Of a stretch of 64,000 bases of DNA, positions 27,111 to 36,156 are shown piece by piece (position 1 is the stretch's first letter; every line of letters starts with the position of its first letter). Below the pieces are notes generated by a model. That model did no database searches, was not told the DNA's origin, and saw nothing but the letters and a program-made list of their open reading frames with translations. Origin of the DNA: Halanaerobium saccharolyticum subsp. saccharolyticum DSM 6643 (GTDB taxonomy: Bacteria > Bacillota > Halanaerobiia > Halanaerobiales > Halanaerobiaceae); assembly GCF_000350165.1 (NCBI RefSeq), contig NZ_CAUI01000019.1, positions 124,001 through 188,000 on the forward strand. Direction: 5' to 3'. A program made the translations under genes and the position numbers.

Positions 27111-28310
27111 ATGAATAAAGGAAATAAAAAATACTTATTAATTATCTTAATCTATATAGCTTTTATTTCTTTGGGGCTGCCTGATGGTTTATTGGGAGTT
27201 GCCTGGCCAGAAATGAGAAGTAGTTTTAAACTGCCACTTGATGCACTTGGGATTATTTTGATTGGCTCAACTACAGGTTATTTAATTTCCAGTTTTTTGA
27301 ATGGTTTTTTTATGAAAAAAGTTGGAGTTGCAGTATTGTTGTCTCTTAGCTGTTTAGCAACTGGATTGGCTTTAATCGGTTATACATTGACTCCTTTCTG
27401 GTGGCTTTTACCCATTTTGGCTGTGTTTGCTGGTTTAGGAGCAGGAGCAATTGATGCAGCTTTAAATACATATGTAGAAAAGAACTTTAACGAAGGTTTA
27501 ATGCAGTGGTTACATGCCAGTTTTGGGGTAGGGATTACGATTGGGCCAATTATTATGGCAAATGCAATTAAGTATTCTGATAGCTGGAGAATGGGTTATA
27601 TAATTGTTGGAATAGCCCAAATTATTTTAGCGTCAATTTTTGCAATGACTCTTTTTCTTTGGCAGGATCCTAAAGATAAAAAAACTACTGTTGAAAATAA
27701 AAAGCAACAAAAAGATATTAAATTATTTCAGACAATAAAGTATTTACCAGCATTATTGAGTATTTTATTATTTTTTATCTATACAGGAATAGAGATGTCA
27801 ATTGGACACTGGACTTACACGTTATTGACAGAATCTAGAGGTGTTAGCACAGCTCTGGCCGGTTTTTGGGTCAGTGCTTACTGGGGCTCATTTACAGTTG
27901 GTAGAATTTTGGCTGGTTTTTTAGCTTACAAATTTTTGAGCCGAAAAATTGCTAAATATGCAGCAGCTTTAGGACTTTTTGGAAGCGTTTTAATTACAGT
28001 CAACTTATCCCAGCCCTTATCACTGTTGGGGATTGCAATAACAGGGCTTGCAATTGCACCAATTTTTCCGGCCTTAATTTCAAGTACTTCCTATCGAGTC
28101 GGGGAAAAACATACAACAAACACTATTGGAATGCAGATTTCTGCTGCGGGTCTGGGTGGGGCTTTAATACCTGGTTTGGCAGGGATTTTGGCAAAAAATA
28201 TTTCTCTAGAAATAATACCAATTTTTATAGCGATTTTATTTATTTTATTTTTGACTATTAATAATTTGATTAAAAAAGTAACAGACCAGGCTGCAGAAAA
28301 AGCAGCTTAA
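27111..28310 (+). CDS. Major facilitator superfamily transporter, probable sugar permease
   Basis: A 399-residue protein with twelve predicted membrane helices and a charged central loop near 185-205. The N-terminal half shows FISLGLPDGLLGVAWPEMRS and GLGAGAIDAALNTYVEKNFN, as in sugar/proton MFS carriers. It lies between the LacI regulator and the GH13 glucosidase, so it probably imports the disaccharide or a released sugar. Coupling ion and substrate cannot be read from sequence. Confidence 0.9.
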   Translation: MNKGNKKYLLIILIYIAFISLGLPDGLLGVAWPEMRSSFKLPLDALGIILIGSTTGYLISSFLNGFFMKKVGVAVLLSLSCLATGLALIGYTLTPFWWLLPILAVFAGLGAGAIDAALNTYVEKNFNEGLMQWLHASFGVGITIGPIIMANAIKYSDSWRMGYIIVGIAQIILASIFAMTLFLWQDPKDKKTTVENKKQQKDIKLFQTIKYLPALLSILLFFIYTGIEMSIGHWTYTLLTESRGVSTALAGFWVSAYWGSFTVGRILAGFLAYKFLSRKIAKYAAALGLFGSVLITVNLSQPLSLLGIAITGLAIAPIFPALISSTSYRVGEKHTTNTIGMQISAAGLGGALIPGLAGILAKNISLEIIPIFIAILFILFLTINNLIKKVTDQAAEKAA

Positions 28311-28339
28311 ATCTAATTAATTATACTGGAGGCTTTAAT

Positions 28340-30004
28340 ATGAATAAAAAATGGTGGAAAGAAGCTGTGGTTTATCAGATTTATCCCCGCAGTTTTAAAG
28401 ACAGTAATAATGATGGAATTGGTGATTTAAGAGGAGTTATTGAAAAAATTGACTATCTTGATAAACTAGGTGTTGATGCAGTCTGGTTAAATCCTGTTTA
28501 TAAGTCACCAAATGATGATAATGGTTATGATATTAGTGATTACAGAGATATTATGGATGAATTTGGAACAATGGAAGATTTAGAAGAGCTAATGGAGCTT
28601 CTGCACCAAAAAGACATGAAATTGATTATGGATTTGGTTTTGAATCATAGTTCAGATGAGCATCAATGGTTTAAAGAGTCTAAAAAAAGCAAAGATAATC
28701 CTTACCGCGATTATTATATCTGGAAAGATGGTAAAAATGGTGGCCCACCAAATAATTGGAAGTCATTTTTCGGTGGCTCTGCCTGGAAGTATGATGAGCA
28801 GACGGAACAATACTATCTTCACTTATTTTCACCAAAACAGCCGGACTTAAACTGGGAAAATCCTGAGCTGCGCCAGGAAATTTATGATATTATCAATTGG
28901 TGGTTAAAAAAGGGTATAGATGGCTTTAGATTGGATGTAATCAATTTAATTTCAAAAGATCAGGATTTTCCGGATGGCTCTGAAGATGGGCTAGCAGGAC
29001 ATGAATATTTTGCTAATGGTCCTCGGGTTCATGAATTTATTCAGGAAATGGCTGAAAATACTTATAATAATTATGATTCTATGACTGTTGGAGAAACTCC
29101 TTTTGTTGATAAAGATGAGGCTTTGAAATTTGTGAAAGAGGATAGAAGAGAATTTTCAATGGTTATTCCTTTTGAGCATCTTGAATTTGATCGTAAAGAA
29201 GGATGGAGTAAGATTACAAATTGGGAGCTAAAAGAACTTAAAGATTTAATGAGCCAGTGGCAGTATAAATTACAGCAGAATAATGGCTGGACCAGTCTCT
29301 ATTTTTGTAACCATGATCAACCAAGAATTGTCTCTCGCTATGGAGATGATGGCAAGTATCGTAAAGAATCAGCAAAAATGCTGGGAACAATGCTCCATAC
29401 TTTAAGAGGTACTCCCTTTATTTATCAGGGTGAGGAAATTGGAATGACCAATATTAGTTTTGATTCTTTGACTGCTTTTGATGATATTGAAACTAGAGGT
29501 TATATTAAAGCAGTTCAGGAAAAAGGAGAAATGAGTGAAGAAGAGATCTTAGAGATTGCAAATTATAGAACTCGGGATAATGCTCGCACACCTATGCACT
29601 GGAATGAAAGTAAATATGCTGGATTTTCTGAGGTTGAGCCCTGGTTAAGAATGAATAATAATTATCCAGAAATCAATGTTGAAAAAGATCTAACTGCAAA
29701 TGATTCAGTTTTCAAATATTATCAAAAGCTGATTTCTTTGCGCAAAAAATATCCAGTATTTGCTTATGGTAAATATAATATTCTAATGGAAGAAGATAAA
29801 AATATATATGCTTACCAGCGTTTGGGAGAAGAAAATAATTTGCTGGTATTATTAAATTTTTCTAAAGAAAAAGTTAACTATAAATTAGATTCTGAAATAA
29901 AATTTGAGCAGGCTAAATTAATATTAAATAACTACCAGGAAGGCATTAAATCTGAACTTCAAGGATCTCTGAGACCTTATGAGGCTAGAGTTTATATTTA
30001 CTAA
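28340..30004 (+). CDS. GH13 alpha-glucosidase (oligo-1,6-glucosidase/trehalose-6-P hydrolase type)
   Basis: A 554-residue cytoplasmic glycosidase, the usual length for this family. The four GH13 regions are visible: DLVLNHSSDEH, GFRLDVIN with nucleophile Asp199, VGETPF with acid/base Glu252, and CNHDQPR with Asp326. It hydrolyses terminal alpha-glucosidic bonds of short oligosaccharides. The family includes oligo-1,6-glucosidase, sucrase-isomaltase-like enzymes and trehalose-6-phosphate hydrolase. No PTS component is nearby, which favours unphosphorylated substrates. The start follows CTGGAGG. Confidence 0.95.
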   Translation: MNKKWWKEAVVYQIYPRSFKDSNNDGIGDLRGVIEKIDYLDKLGVDAVWLNPVYKSPNDDNGYDISDYRDIMDEFGTMEDLEELMELLHQKDMKLIMDLVLNHSSDEHQWFKESKKSKDNPYRDYYIWKDGKNGGPPNNWKSFFGGSAWKYDEQTEQYYLHLFSPKQPDLNWENPELRQEIYDIINWWLKKGIDGFRLDVINLISKDQDFPDGSEDGLAGHEYFANGPRVHEFIQEMAENTYNNYDSMTVGETPFVDKDEALKFVKEDRREFSMVIPFEHLEFDRKEGWSKITNWELKELKDLMSQWQYKLQQNNGWTSLYFCNHDQPRIVSRYGDDGKYRKESAKMLGTMLHTLRGTPFIYQGEEIGMTNISFDSLTAFDDIETRGYIKAVQEKGEMSEEEILEIANYRTRDNARTPMHWNESKYAGFSEVEPWLRMNNNYPEINVEKDLTANDSVFKYYQKLISLRKKYPVFAYGKYNILMEEDKNIYAYQRLGEENNLLVLLNFSKEKVNYKLDSEIKFEQAKLILNNYQEGIKSELQGSLRPYEARVYIY

Positions 30005-30038
30005 ACTAAAATTGATTAAAAACAAAATTTTTAACTGC

Positions 30039-30067
30039 TTGACAAAACTAATTAATATGGATATTAT
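30039..30067 (+). promoter_or_regulatory. Promoter of the riboswitch-tupABC unit
   Basis: TTGACA (30039-30044), a 17-base spacer and TATTAT (30062-30067) place the transcription start just before the structured leader. Confidence 0.87.
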
Positions 30068-30079
30068 TAATGTAAGAAT

Positions 30080-30205
30080 AGTCGCACAACTCCGAGCGCT
30101 TTTAAGCTAAGACTTGCATGTTAAGCTTACTGCGCCGATAGGGTTTAAAAGGAAACTTTTGAGCCTCCCGGATGGAAAGGAGTGATCGATATGGATTGCA
30201 TTATG
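30080..30205 (+). ncRNA. Moco-family (molybdenum/tungsten cofactor) riboswitch
   Basis: The leader carries the hallmark 3' core of Moco RNAs: a GCCTCCCG run followed by ATGGAAAGG (30163-30180) and a purine-rich tail running into ATATGG. Just before it is a short hairpin with a GAAA tetraloop (AAAAG-GAAA-CTTTT, about 30147-30160), also part of the class. A strong intrinsic terminator follows, and the next gene is a tungstate-binding protein. The aptamer probably senses reduced molybdenum or tungsten cofactor and switches transporter synthesis. I judged this by eye against remembered examples, not by covariance model. Confidence 0.82.
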
Positions 30206-30218
30206 TTTAATCCGCCTT

Positions 30219-30254
30219 AAACTTCCGGTAATTATACCGGGAGTTTATTTTTTT
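30219..30254 (+). terminator. Riboswitch expression-platform terminator
   Basis: AAACTTCCGGT (30219-30229) pairs with ACCGGGAGTTT (30236-30246) over 11 positions with one G-U, followed by seven T. It lies between the aptamer and tupA. Confidence 0.9.
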
Positions 30255-30329
30255 GTGTTTTAAAAATATAGGGTTTGATTTTTCTAAAATTAAATCAAAA
30301 GTCAATACATTAAAACAAGGGGGATTATT

Positions 30330-31157
30330 ATGTCAATAAAGAAGATTATTTTTTCATTACTTATTTTTATGTTGATCTTTAGTTCAGCTGCGGCTGCTCA
30401 AGAGATATTAACAATGGCAACTACAACCAGTACTGAGAATTCTGGGCTTTTAGCTGAATTGATTCCACCTTTTGAAGAAAAGTTTAATGTGCGGGTAGAT
30501 GTTGTAGCCGTAGGAACTGGAGCTGCAATTGAACTGGGACGGAATGGTGATGCTGATATAATTTTTGTTCATGCCCGGGAAGCTGAAGATGAATTTGTGG
30601 CAAATAGCTATGGGGTAAATAGAAGAGATGTAATGTATAATGACTTTGTTATTTTAGGACCAACTTCTGATCCAGCCGGGCTTAGGGATACTGAAAATGC
30701 TGCAGAGGCACTAGAAAAAATAGCTGCATCGAAAACAGAATTTGTATCGCGTGGTGATAATTCTGGTACCCATAAGAAAGAATTATCTCTTTGGGATAGT
30801 GCTGGAATTAAGCCCGATGGCAGCTGGTATTTAGAAAGTGGTCAGGGTATGGGGCCAAGTATAAATATGGCAGATGAGCGCCAGGCATACATTTTAGCTG
30901 ATCGAGGAACTTTCTTAGCTTATAGTGGTGATATAGAATTGGAGATATTAAATAGTGGAGATCCTGCTTTATTTAACCCTTATGGGATTATTCCAATTAA
31001 TCCAGCCTATCATACTCATGTTAATTATCAGATGGCAATGGCTTTTACAGGCTATGTAACTTCTCAACAGGGTCAAAATTTAATAAATAATTATATGAGA
31101 TACGGAAAACAACTATTTTATCCGTCTGCAATTGAAGAAGATAATCTGGTAGATTAA
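30330..31157 (+). CDS. tupA: TupA tungstate ABC transporter binding protein
   Basis: A 275-residue secreted binding protein. Residues 1-23 form a signal peptide (ending AAAA/QE) without lipobox. The mature start LTMATTTSTENSGLLAELIP, the FVHAREAEDEFVANS segment and the SRGDNSGTHKKEL loop match TupA/WtpA-like tungstate receptors; the TTTST loop binds the oxyanion. Tungstate rather than molybdate is typical for TupA. It heads tupABC behind a Moco-type riboswitch, indicating supply of tungsten for cofactor-containing oxidoreductases. Confidence 0.93.
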   Translation: MSIKKIIFSLLIFMLIFSSAAAAQEILTMATTTSTENSGLLAELIPPFEEKFNVRVDVVAVGTGAAIELGRNGDADIIFVHAREAEDEFVANSYGVNRRDVMYNDFVILGPTSDPAGLRDTENAAEALEKIAASKTEFVSRGDNSGTHKKELSLWDSAGIKPDGSWYLESGQGMGPSINMADERQAYILADRGTFLAYSGDIELEILNSGDPALFNPYGIIPINPAYHTHVNYQMAMAFTGYVTSQQGQNLINNYMRYGKQLFYPSAIEEDNLVD

Positions 31158-31180
31158 GCTTATATTTAATAGATAAGAAT

Positions 31181-31217
31181 GGCTGGCTGTAGGATTAATT
31201 AGTCTCTACAGCTGGCT
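31181..31217 (+). terminator. Intercistronic hairpin between tupA and tupB
   Basis: GGCTGGCTGTAG (31181-31192) and CTACAGCTGGCT (31206-31217) pair over 12 positions with three G-U pairs. There is no long T-run, so it likely stabilises tupA mRNA or causes partial termination. Confidence 0.65.
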
Positions 31218-31247
31218 CTTTAAAATTTGTTTGACAGGAGGCAAAAA

Positions 31248-31952
31248 GTGGGCTATTATGCTGATGCAATATATAGAGCTTTAAAACTAATTATAACTAT
31301 AGATTCTGAAGTACTCAATGTAGTAACAACTTCTCTTAAAATTTCTATTTCTTCAACCTTAATTGCTTCAATTATTTCTGTTCCACTGGCCATCTTAATT
31401 GCTAGAAAGAAATTCAAAAGCAAAAAATTTGTAAATATTATTTTGAACACTCTCTTAAGTTTACCTACAGTTGTAGTTGGTATTTTTGTTTATTCTTTAA
31501 TTTCTCGTCGTGGTGTTCTGGGAGAATTAGAACTTTTATTTACTCCGATTGGTATAATCGTAGGACAGGTAATTTTAATTACCCCCCTTATAACTGCTTT
31601 AATTAGGAATGTTATTTTTTCTCTAGATGAAAAATTATATAAAACAGCATTATCAATGGGAGCAAGCCGCAGTCAAAAATTTAAACTTTTGATTTTAGAA
31701 GCTCGATATGGAATCATAGGAGCCATAATTGCTGGTTTTGGTAGAGTATTGGGCGAAATTGGAGTCTCTATGATGCTCGGGGGAAATATTAAGGGAGTAA
31801 CCAGAACAATAACTACTGCCATGTCGTTGGAGACAAATAAAGGTCGTTTTGCTTTTGCCTTGGCATTAGGAATAATACTTTTAACATTATCTTTTTTAAT
31901 AAATTTTCTAACATATTTTCTGCAGGAGGGAAAAGATTATGCAAGAAGATAA
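31248..31952 (+). CDS. tupB: TupB tungstate ABC transporter permease
   Basis: A 234-residue permease with five to six membrane helices and the ModB-like cytoplasmic loop (YKTALSMGASRSQKFKLLILEAR near 135-160), followed by GFGRVLGEIGVSMMLGGNI. I choose the GTG at 31248 because AGGAGG at 31235-31240 is seven bases before it; the TTG at 31227 lies upstream of that site. It ends inside tupC (14-base overlap). Confidence 0.93.
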   Translation: MGYYADAIYRALKLIITIDSEVLNVVTTSLKISISSTLIASIISVPLAILIARKKFKSKKFVNIILNTLLSLPTVVVGIFVYSLISRRGVLGELELLFTPIGIIVGQVILITPLITALIRNVIFSLDEKLYKTALSMGASRSQKFKLLILEARYGIIGAIIAGFGRVLGEIGVSMMLGGNIKGVTRTITTAMSLETNKGRFAFALALGIILLTLSFLINFLTYFLQEGKDYARR

Positions 31953-32667
31953 AATTATTGAGGTTAAAAATATTAAGAAAATCTGCAGAGAAAAGAAAAT
32001 CCTGGATATTGATAATTTTGTAGTTTTAAAAAATAAATTTAATTTTATTGTAGGGGGTAATGGCAGCGGGAAAACAAGTCTATTAAATATTTTAAGTTTA
32101 GTTGATCAGGATTATAAGGGTCAACTATATTATAAAGGTAAAAAAATTGATAAAACTGCTGAAAATTTAGAGTTAAGAAGGAAGTTTTCCGTTATTTGGC
32201 AAGATCCATACTTGTATCGGGGTGATGTTTTTTATAATATTGCTCTGCCATTAAAGCTGCGTAATTATAAGTCGAAGATAATAGAAAACAAAGTGAAAGA
32301 AATATCTGAAAAAATTGAAATCAAAAAACTGTTAAATCAATCAGCATTTACTCTTTCAGGTGGGGAAAAGCAGAAAGTCTCTATTGCGAGAGCTTTAATT
32401 ACTGAACCTGAAATTTTATTTGTAGATGAAGCTACAACAAATTTGGATGAAGAAAGTATCCAATTTTTTAATTCTCATTTTGCTGATCTAGTAACAGATG
32501 AAATGACAGTTGTGATGGTCAGCCATGATAGAAGACAGATTAAACTTCTAGCTGACTATATAACTTTACTTCATAAAGGAAAAGTAAAAATTAGCAGAGA
32601 AATTAATGAGTTCAAATTTCAGCTTTTTGGCGAAGGGATTGAAACCCCTATTGCTGAATTAGTATAG
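31939..32667 (+). CDS. tupC: TupC tungstate ABC transporter ATPase
   Basis: A 242-residue ABC ATPase with Walker A GGNGSGKTS near 36-44, the signature LSGGEKQKVSIARAL near 140, Walker B EILFVDEATTNLDEES and the switch histidine in VMVSHDRRQ. It energises TupAB. The sequence lacks the C-terminal TOBE/molbindin extension found in ModC proteins. It is the last gene of the tup operon. Confidence 0.94.
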   Translation: MQEDKIIEVKNIKKICREKKILDIDNFVVLKNKFNFIVGGNGSGKTSLLNILSLVDQDYKGQLYYKGKKIDKTAENLELRRKFSVIWQDPYLYRGDVFYNIALPLKLRNYKSKIIENKVKEISEKIEIKKLLNQSAFTLSGGEKQKVSIARALITEPEILFVDEATTNLDEESIQFFNSHFADLVTDEMTVVMVSHDRRQIKLLADYITLLHKGKVKISREINEFKFQLFGEGIETPIAELV

Positions 32668-32744
32668 ATTTGAGTTATAATTTTTGATATAAATTTAAGA
32701 ACTAAGTAAAGATCTAAAAATTTATTTTGCTTAAAACTGAGATG

Positions 32745-33401
32745 TTATTCAATTTCTGAGTCATTAATTCTAATTTGATTCATTTTTACTGATAATTTAC
32801 AAAGGCCTTCATTAATTAATTGTTCTTCTAATAGAATATCATCTGGTACTTTTAAAGGAACTTCAGTAAAGTCCCAGATTGCTTTAATGCCAGCAGTTAC
32901 CAGGCGGTCAGTTATTTTTTGAGCAGCTGCACCGGGAACTGTAAGAGCTGCCACATCAACCTCATTGTTTTTAATAAACTCTTCTAAAAAATTAATGTTT
33001 TTTATTTCAATATCATTGATTACAAGTCCGATTAAGTTAGGGTTTTTATCAAATATTGCAGTAAGTTCATATCCGCGTTCAAAATAGCCTTTATTATAAG
33101 CTAGAGCCTGACCTAAATGTCCAGCCCCAATTAAAATAATTTTTTTCTGATAGTTAAATCCCATAATAATATTGATCTGTTGAAAAAGGCAAAAGATATC
33201 ATAACCATAACTTTTTTTACCGAAAGTGCCAAAATAACTTAAATCTTTACGAATTAAAGAACTGCTAAATCCTGTTAGTTGAGCGAGTTCCTCAGATGAA
33301 ACATATTTTTTATTTGATTTTTGCAAATTCTTTAAATATTTGTAATAAACCGGCAGTCTACCAATGATTATGTCTGGAATATTGTATGAATCTTTTCCCA
33401 T
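32745..33401 (-). CDS. rex: Rex redox-sensing transcriptional repressor
   Basis: A 218-residue repressor that senses the NADH/NAD+ ratio and controls fermentation and hydrogen metabolism. Residues 8-80 form the winged helix (IIGRLPVYYKYLKNL, SSSLIRKDLSYFG). The Rossmann domain holds GAGHLGQALAYN near 92-103 and the C-terminal domain-swapped helix is present. Length fits the family. A Rex-like dyad lies just upstream of the start, suggesting autoregulation. Confidence 0.95.
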   Translation of the reverse strand: MGKDSYNIPDIIIGRLPVYYKYLKNLQKSNKKYVSSEELAQLTGFSSSLIRKDLSYFGTFGKKSYGYDIFCLFQQINIIMGFNYQKKIILIGAGHLGQALAYNKGYFERGYELTAIFDKNPNLIGLVINDIEIKNINFLEEFIKNNEVDVAALTVPGAAAQKITDRLVTAGIKAIWDFTEVPLKVPDDILLEEQLINEGLCKLSVKMNQIRINDSEIE

Positions 33402-33422
33402 ATTTATCTCTCCTTTAAAATA

Positions 33423-33440
33423 TTGTTAAAAATATAACAT
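33423..33440 (-). promoter_or_regulatory. Candidate Rex operator
   Basis: TTGTTAA, four bases and ATAACAT form an 18-bp imperfect dyad matching TTGTTAA-N4-TTAACAA at 12 of 14 positions. It is 22 bases before the rex start, inside the rex leader. Confidence 0.6.
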
Positions 33441-33451
33441 ATCTTATGTTC

Positions 33452-33480
33452 ATTTTATCTTAGCTGAAATTTTTTTTCAA
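33452..33480 (-). promoter_or_regulatory. Promoter of rex
   Basis: On the minus strand TTGAAA (33475-33480) and TAAAAT (33452-33457) are 17 bases apart. The Rex-like dyad follows just downstream of the predicted start point. Confidence 0.6.
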
Positions 33481-33630
33481 CTTTTATGGCATAATTTAGC
33501 TAAATTAAAAGTAGTAGCTTTTTTAAGCAGGATATAGTTTGTTTTTGCCGAATTTATTAAATAAGAGCTTTAGTCAGAATTTTCATAATTATTTTTTGGA
33601 AATAATAATTAAATGTAAGGAGTGCATAAA

Positions 33631-36042
33631 ATGGATAAATATAAAATTAAAATTTCAAATTTAGATTATAATTTTAATTCAGACGAATTAGATTTTGAAA
33701 CTACTAAGGAACTTTCTGCAATCGATGAAGAGATAATTGGTCAAAATAGAGCAGCATCTTCTTTGGACTTTGGAATGAGGGTTAATAAAAAAGGATATAA
33801 TATTTTTATGGCTGGTGAATCTGGAACTGGGAAATCAACTTATGCTGAGAATATGGCAGAAGAAAAGGCTGCAGAAATGGATCAGCCTAAAGATATCTTA
33901 TATGTATTCAACTTTTCAGAGCCAGAAATACCAAGAGTTATGCGGGTGCCAGCTGGGATGGGTAATGAGTTAAAAAATGATATGGATAAAATTGTTGAAG
34001 AATTACAGGAAGAAATTCCACGTGCTTTCGAAGGCGAAGAATACGAAAAAGAAAGAAAAGAAATATTGAATGAATATCAGCCCAAATCGAATAAACTGAT
34101 GCAGGAATTTGAATCTTCAGCTAAAGAGAGAGGTTTTTTGCTTCAAAACACATCTCAAGGTTTAGTTCCAGTTCCGATTGATGAAGATGGAGAACCGATT
34201 TCTAGAGAAGATTTTCAAGAAATGGATGAAGATAAAAAAGAAGAAATCCGTAATGAAAGCCAAAAAATACAAAATGAAATTTCGCAGGTTATGCGGGAAA
34301 TTCGCTCAATTAAAGAAAAGGCACAAGATGAGCTTTCAGCTTTAGAAAAAAAGATTGGCATTTCTATTGTACAGCCGATAATTTGTCACTTGAAAAATCA
34401 ATATGAAGACTGTGAAGAAATAGTAGATTATTTAGAAGAAGTACAGGAAGATATTGTAGATAATATTGATCGCTTTCGCAATGAAAATGATAAAAAACAG
34501 CAAAATCCATTTATGGCAATGCAGCAGGATGATGACGGCAGTTTCTTTGTCCGCTATCAAATTAATATATTTGTTAATAACAATAAGACTGAGGGAGCTC
34601 CAGTCATTTATGAAAAAAACCCAACATACTACAATTTGTTTGGAAAAATAGAAGGTAAGAGCCAATTTGGAACGATTACTACTAATTTTACAATGATTAA
34701 AAGTGGATCACTGCATCAAGCAAATGGAGGTTTTTTAGTTGTTCATGCGAAAGATCTATTGACAAGCCCCTTTTGCTGGGATACTCTGAAAAGAGCTTTA
34801 ATAAATCAAGAAATAACCGTAGAAAATATAGGTGAGCAGTATCGAAGTGTCCCAATTATTACTTTAAAACCAGAAGCTGTAGAACTGGATTTAAAGATTA
34901 TTATGATTGGCTCTCCTTATATTTATTATCTGCTTTATAACTATGATGAAGAATTTTCTGAGCTCTTTAAAATTAAAGCTGATTTCGATACAGAGATGAA
35001 AAGAAATAAAGAAAACATTTCTAAATTTGCTGATTTTATATCTTCTGTAATTAATAGAGCGGAACTTAAAGAATTTAGTGCCGAAGCAGTAGCAGAAATG
35101 ATTAATTTTAGTTCTCGTTTAACTGGAGATCGCGAAAAATTGTCAACAAAATTTAATGAAATTATAGAAATTTTATTTGAGTCAGATGTATGGGCAGATA
35201 GTTATGACGAAGAAGTAGTTAGTGCCAGTTCTGTTAAAAAAGCAATTGATGAAAAAGAAATGCGGTCTAATCTGCTGGAAGAAAAAATACAGGAACAGAT
35301 AGATAGAGATCATTTACTGCTGGATGTTAGTGGACAAGAAGTCGGACAAATTAATGGGCTTTCTGTTTATCAAGCAGGCAATTACAGTTTTGGTCGCCCT
35401 GCTAGAATTACTGCTCGTAGTTATCTGGGCAAAGAAGGTGTAATAAATATTGAGCGCGAAGCTAAGATGAGTGGTCGGATTCACAGTAAAGGTGTAATGA
35501 TACTTACCGGTTATTTAGGTGGTAAATATGCTCAGGATGCACCTTTAAGTTTGACAGCTTCGATCGCCTTTGAGCAAAGTTATGGTGGAGTTGATGGTGA
35601 TAGTGCAACCTGTGCTGAAGTAGTGGCTCTTTTGTCGTCACTTTCAGCCACCCCTATCAGACAGGATATAGCAATAACTGGTTCTATGAATCAGAAAGGG
35701 GTTGTCCAACCTATTGGTGGGGTCAATGAAAAAATAGAAGGATTTTTTAAGGTCTGTAAGTCAAAAGGACTTACAGGTGAACAGGGAGTAATTATTCCTA
35801 AAAGAAACCTTGATAATTTAATGTTAGATCAAGAAGTTATTGAAGCAGTAGATCAGGGTAAATTTAATCTCTATAGTATTGAAAAAATTGATCAGGCTTT
35901 AGAAATTATGCTCGACACAGAAGCTGAAAAAATACACACTGCAGTTAAAGAAAAATTGGCAGAGTATGCAGAATTTGATACCGAAGACTATGATGAAGAA
36001 AATAAAACGAACTCTGATAACTCTGAGAATGAAGATAATTAA
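33631..36042 (+). CDS. LonB-like ATP-dependent protease (COG1067 type)
   Basis: An 803-residue AAA+ protease. Walker A is MAGESGTGKST near 60-70. A long helical, probably coiled-coil insertion occupies about 115-240, and the second half of the ATPase domain follows (SGSLHQANGGFLVVHAKDLL). The C-terminal Lon protease domain has catalytic Ser658 in GDSATCAE and Lys701 in NEKIEGFF, 43 residues apart as in Lon. The C-terminal tail is acidic. The ATG at 33631 is eight bases after AAGGAG; the GTG at 33622 lies within that site. It is monocistronic and probably degrades damaged or regulatory proteins in the cytosol. Confidence 0.94.
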   Translation: MDKYKIKISNLDYNFNSDELDFETTKELSAIDEEIIGQNRAASSLDFGMRVNKKGYNIFMAGESGTGKSTYAENMAEEKAAEMDQPKDILYVFNFSEPEIPRVMRVPAGMGNELKNDMDKIVEELQEEIPRAFEGEEYEKERKEILNEYQPKSNKLMQEFESSAKERGFLLQNTSQGLVPVPIDEDGEPISREDFQEMDEDKKEEIRNESQKIQNEISQVMREIRSIKEKAQDELSALEKKIGISIVQPIICHLKNQYEDCEEIVDYLEEVQEDIVDNIDRFRNENDKKQQNPFMAMQQDDDGSFFVRYQINIFVNNNKTEGAPVIYEKNPTYYNLFGKIEGKSQFGTITTNFTMIKSGSLHQANGGFLVVHAKDLLTSPFCWDTLKRALINQEITVENIGEQYRSVPIITLKPEAVELDLKIIMIGSPYIYYLLYNYDEEFSELFKIKADFDTEMKRNKENISKFADFISSVINRAELKEFSAEAVAEMINFSSRLTGDREKLSTKFNEIIEILFESDVWADSYDEEVVSASSVKKAIDEKEMRSNLLEEKIQEQIDRDHLLLDVSGQEVGQINGLSVYQAGNYSFGRPARITARSYLGKEGVINIEREAKMSGRIHSKGVMILTGYLGGKYAQDAPLSLTASIAFEQSYGGVDGDSATCAEVVALLSSLSATPIRQDIAITGSMNQKGVVQPIGGVNEKIEGFFKVCKSKGLTGEQGVIIPKRNLDNLMLDQEVIEAVDQGKFNLYSIEKIDQALEIMLDTEAEKIHTAVKEKLAEYAEFDTEDYDEENKTNSDNSENEDN

Positions 36043-36156
36043 AAAGAAACTAATAAAAATAATAAATAAATGAAGCTATAATTTATCTAAAAATGTTGCA
36101 TATTTTCTTTTAATTTAAGCCTGAATCCGATAAATTATAGTTAGAGGTGAAAATCA

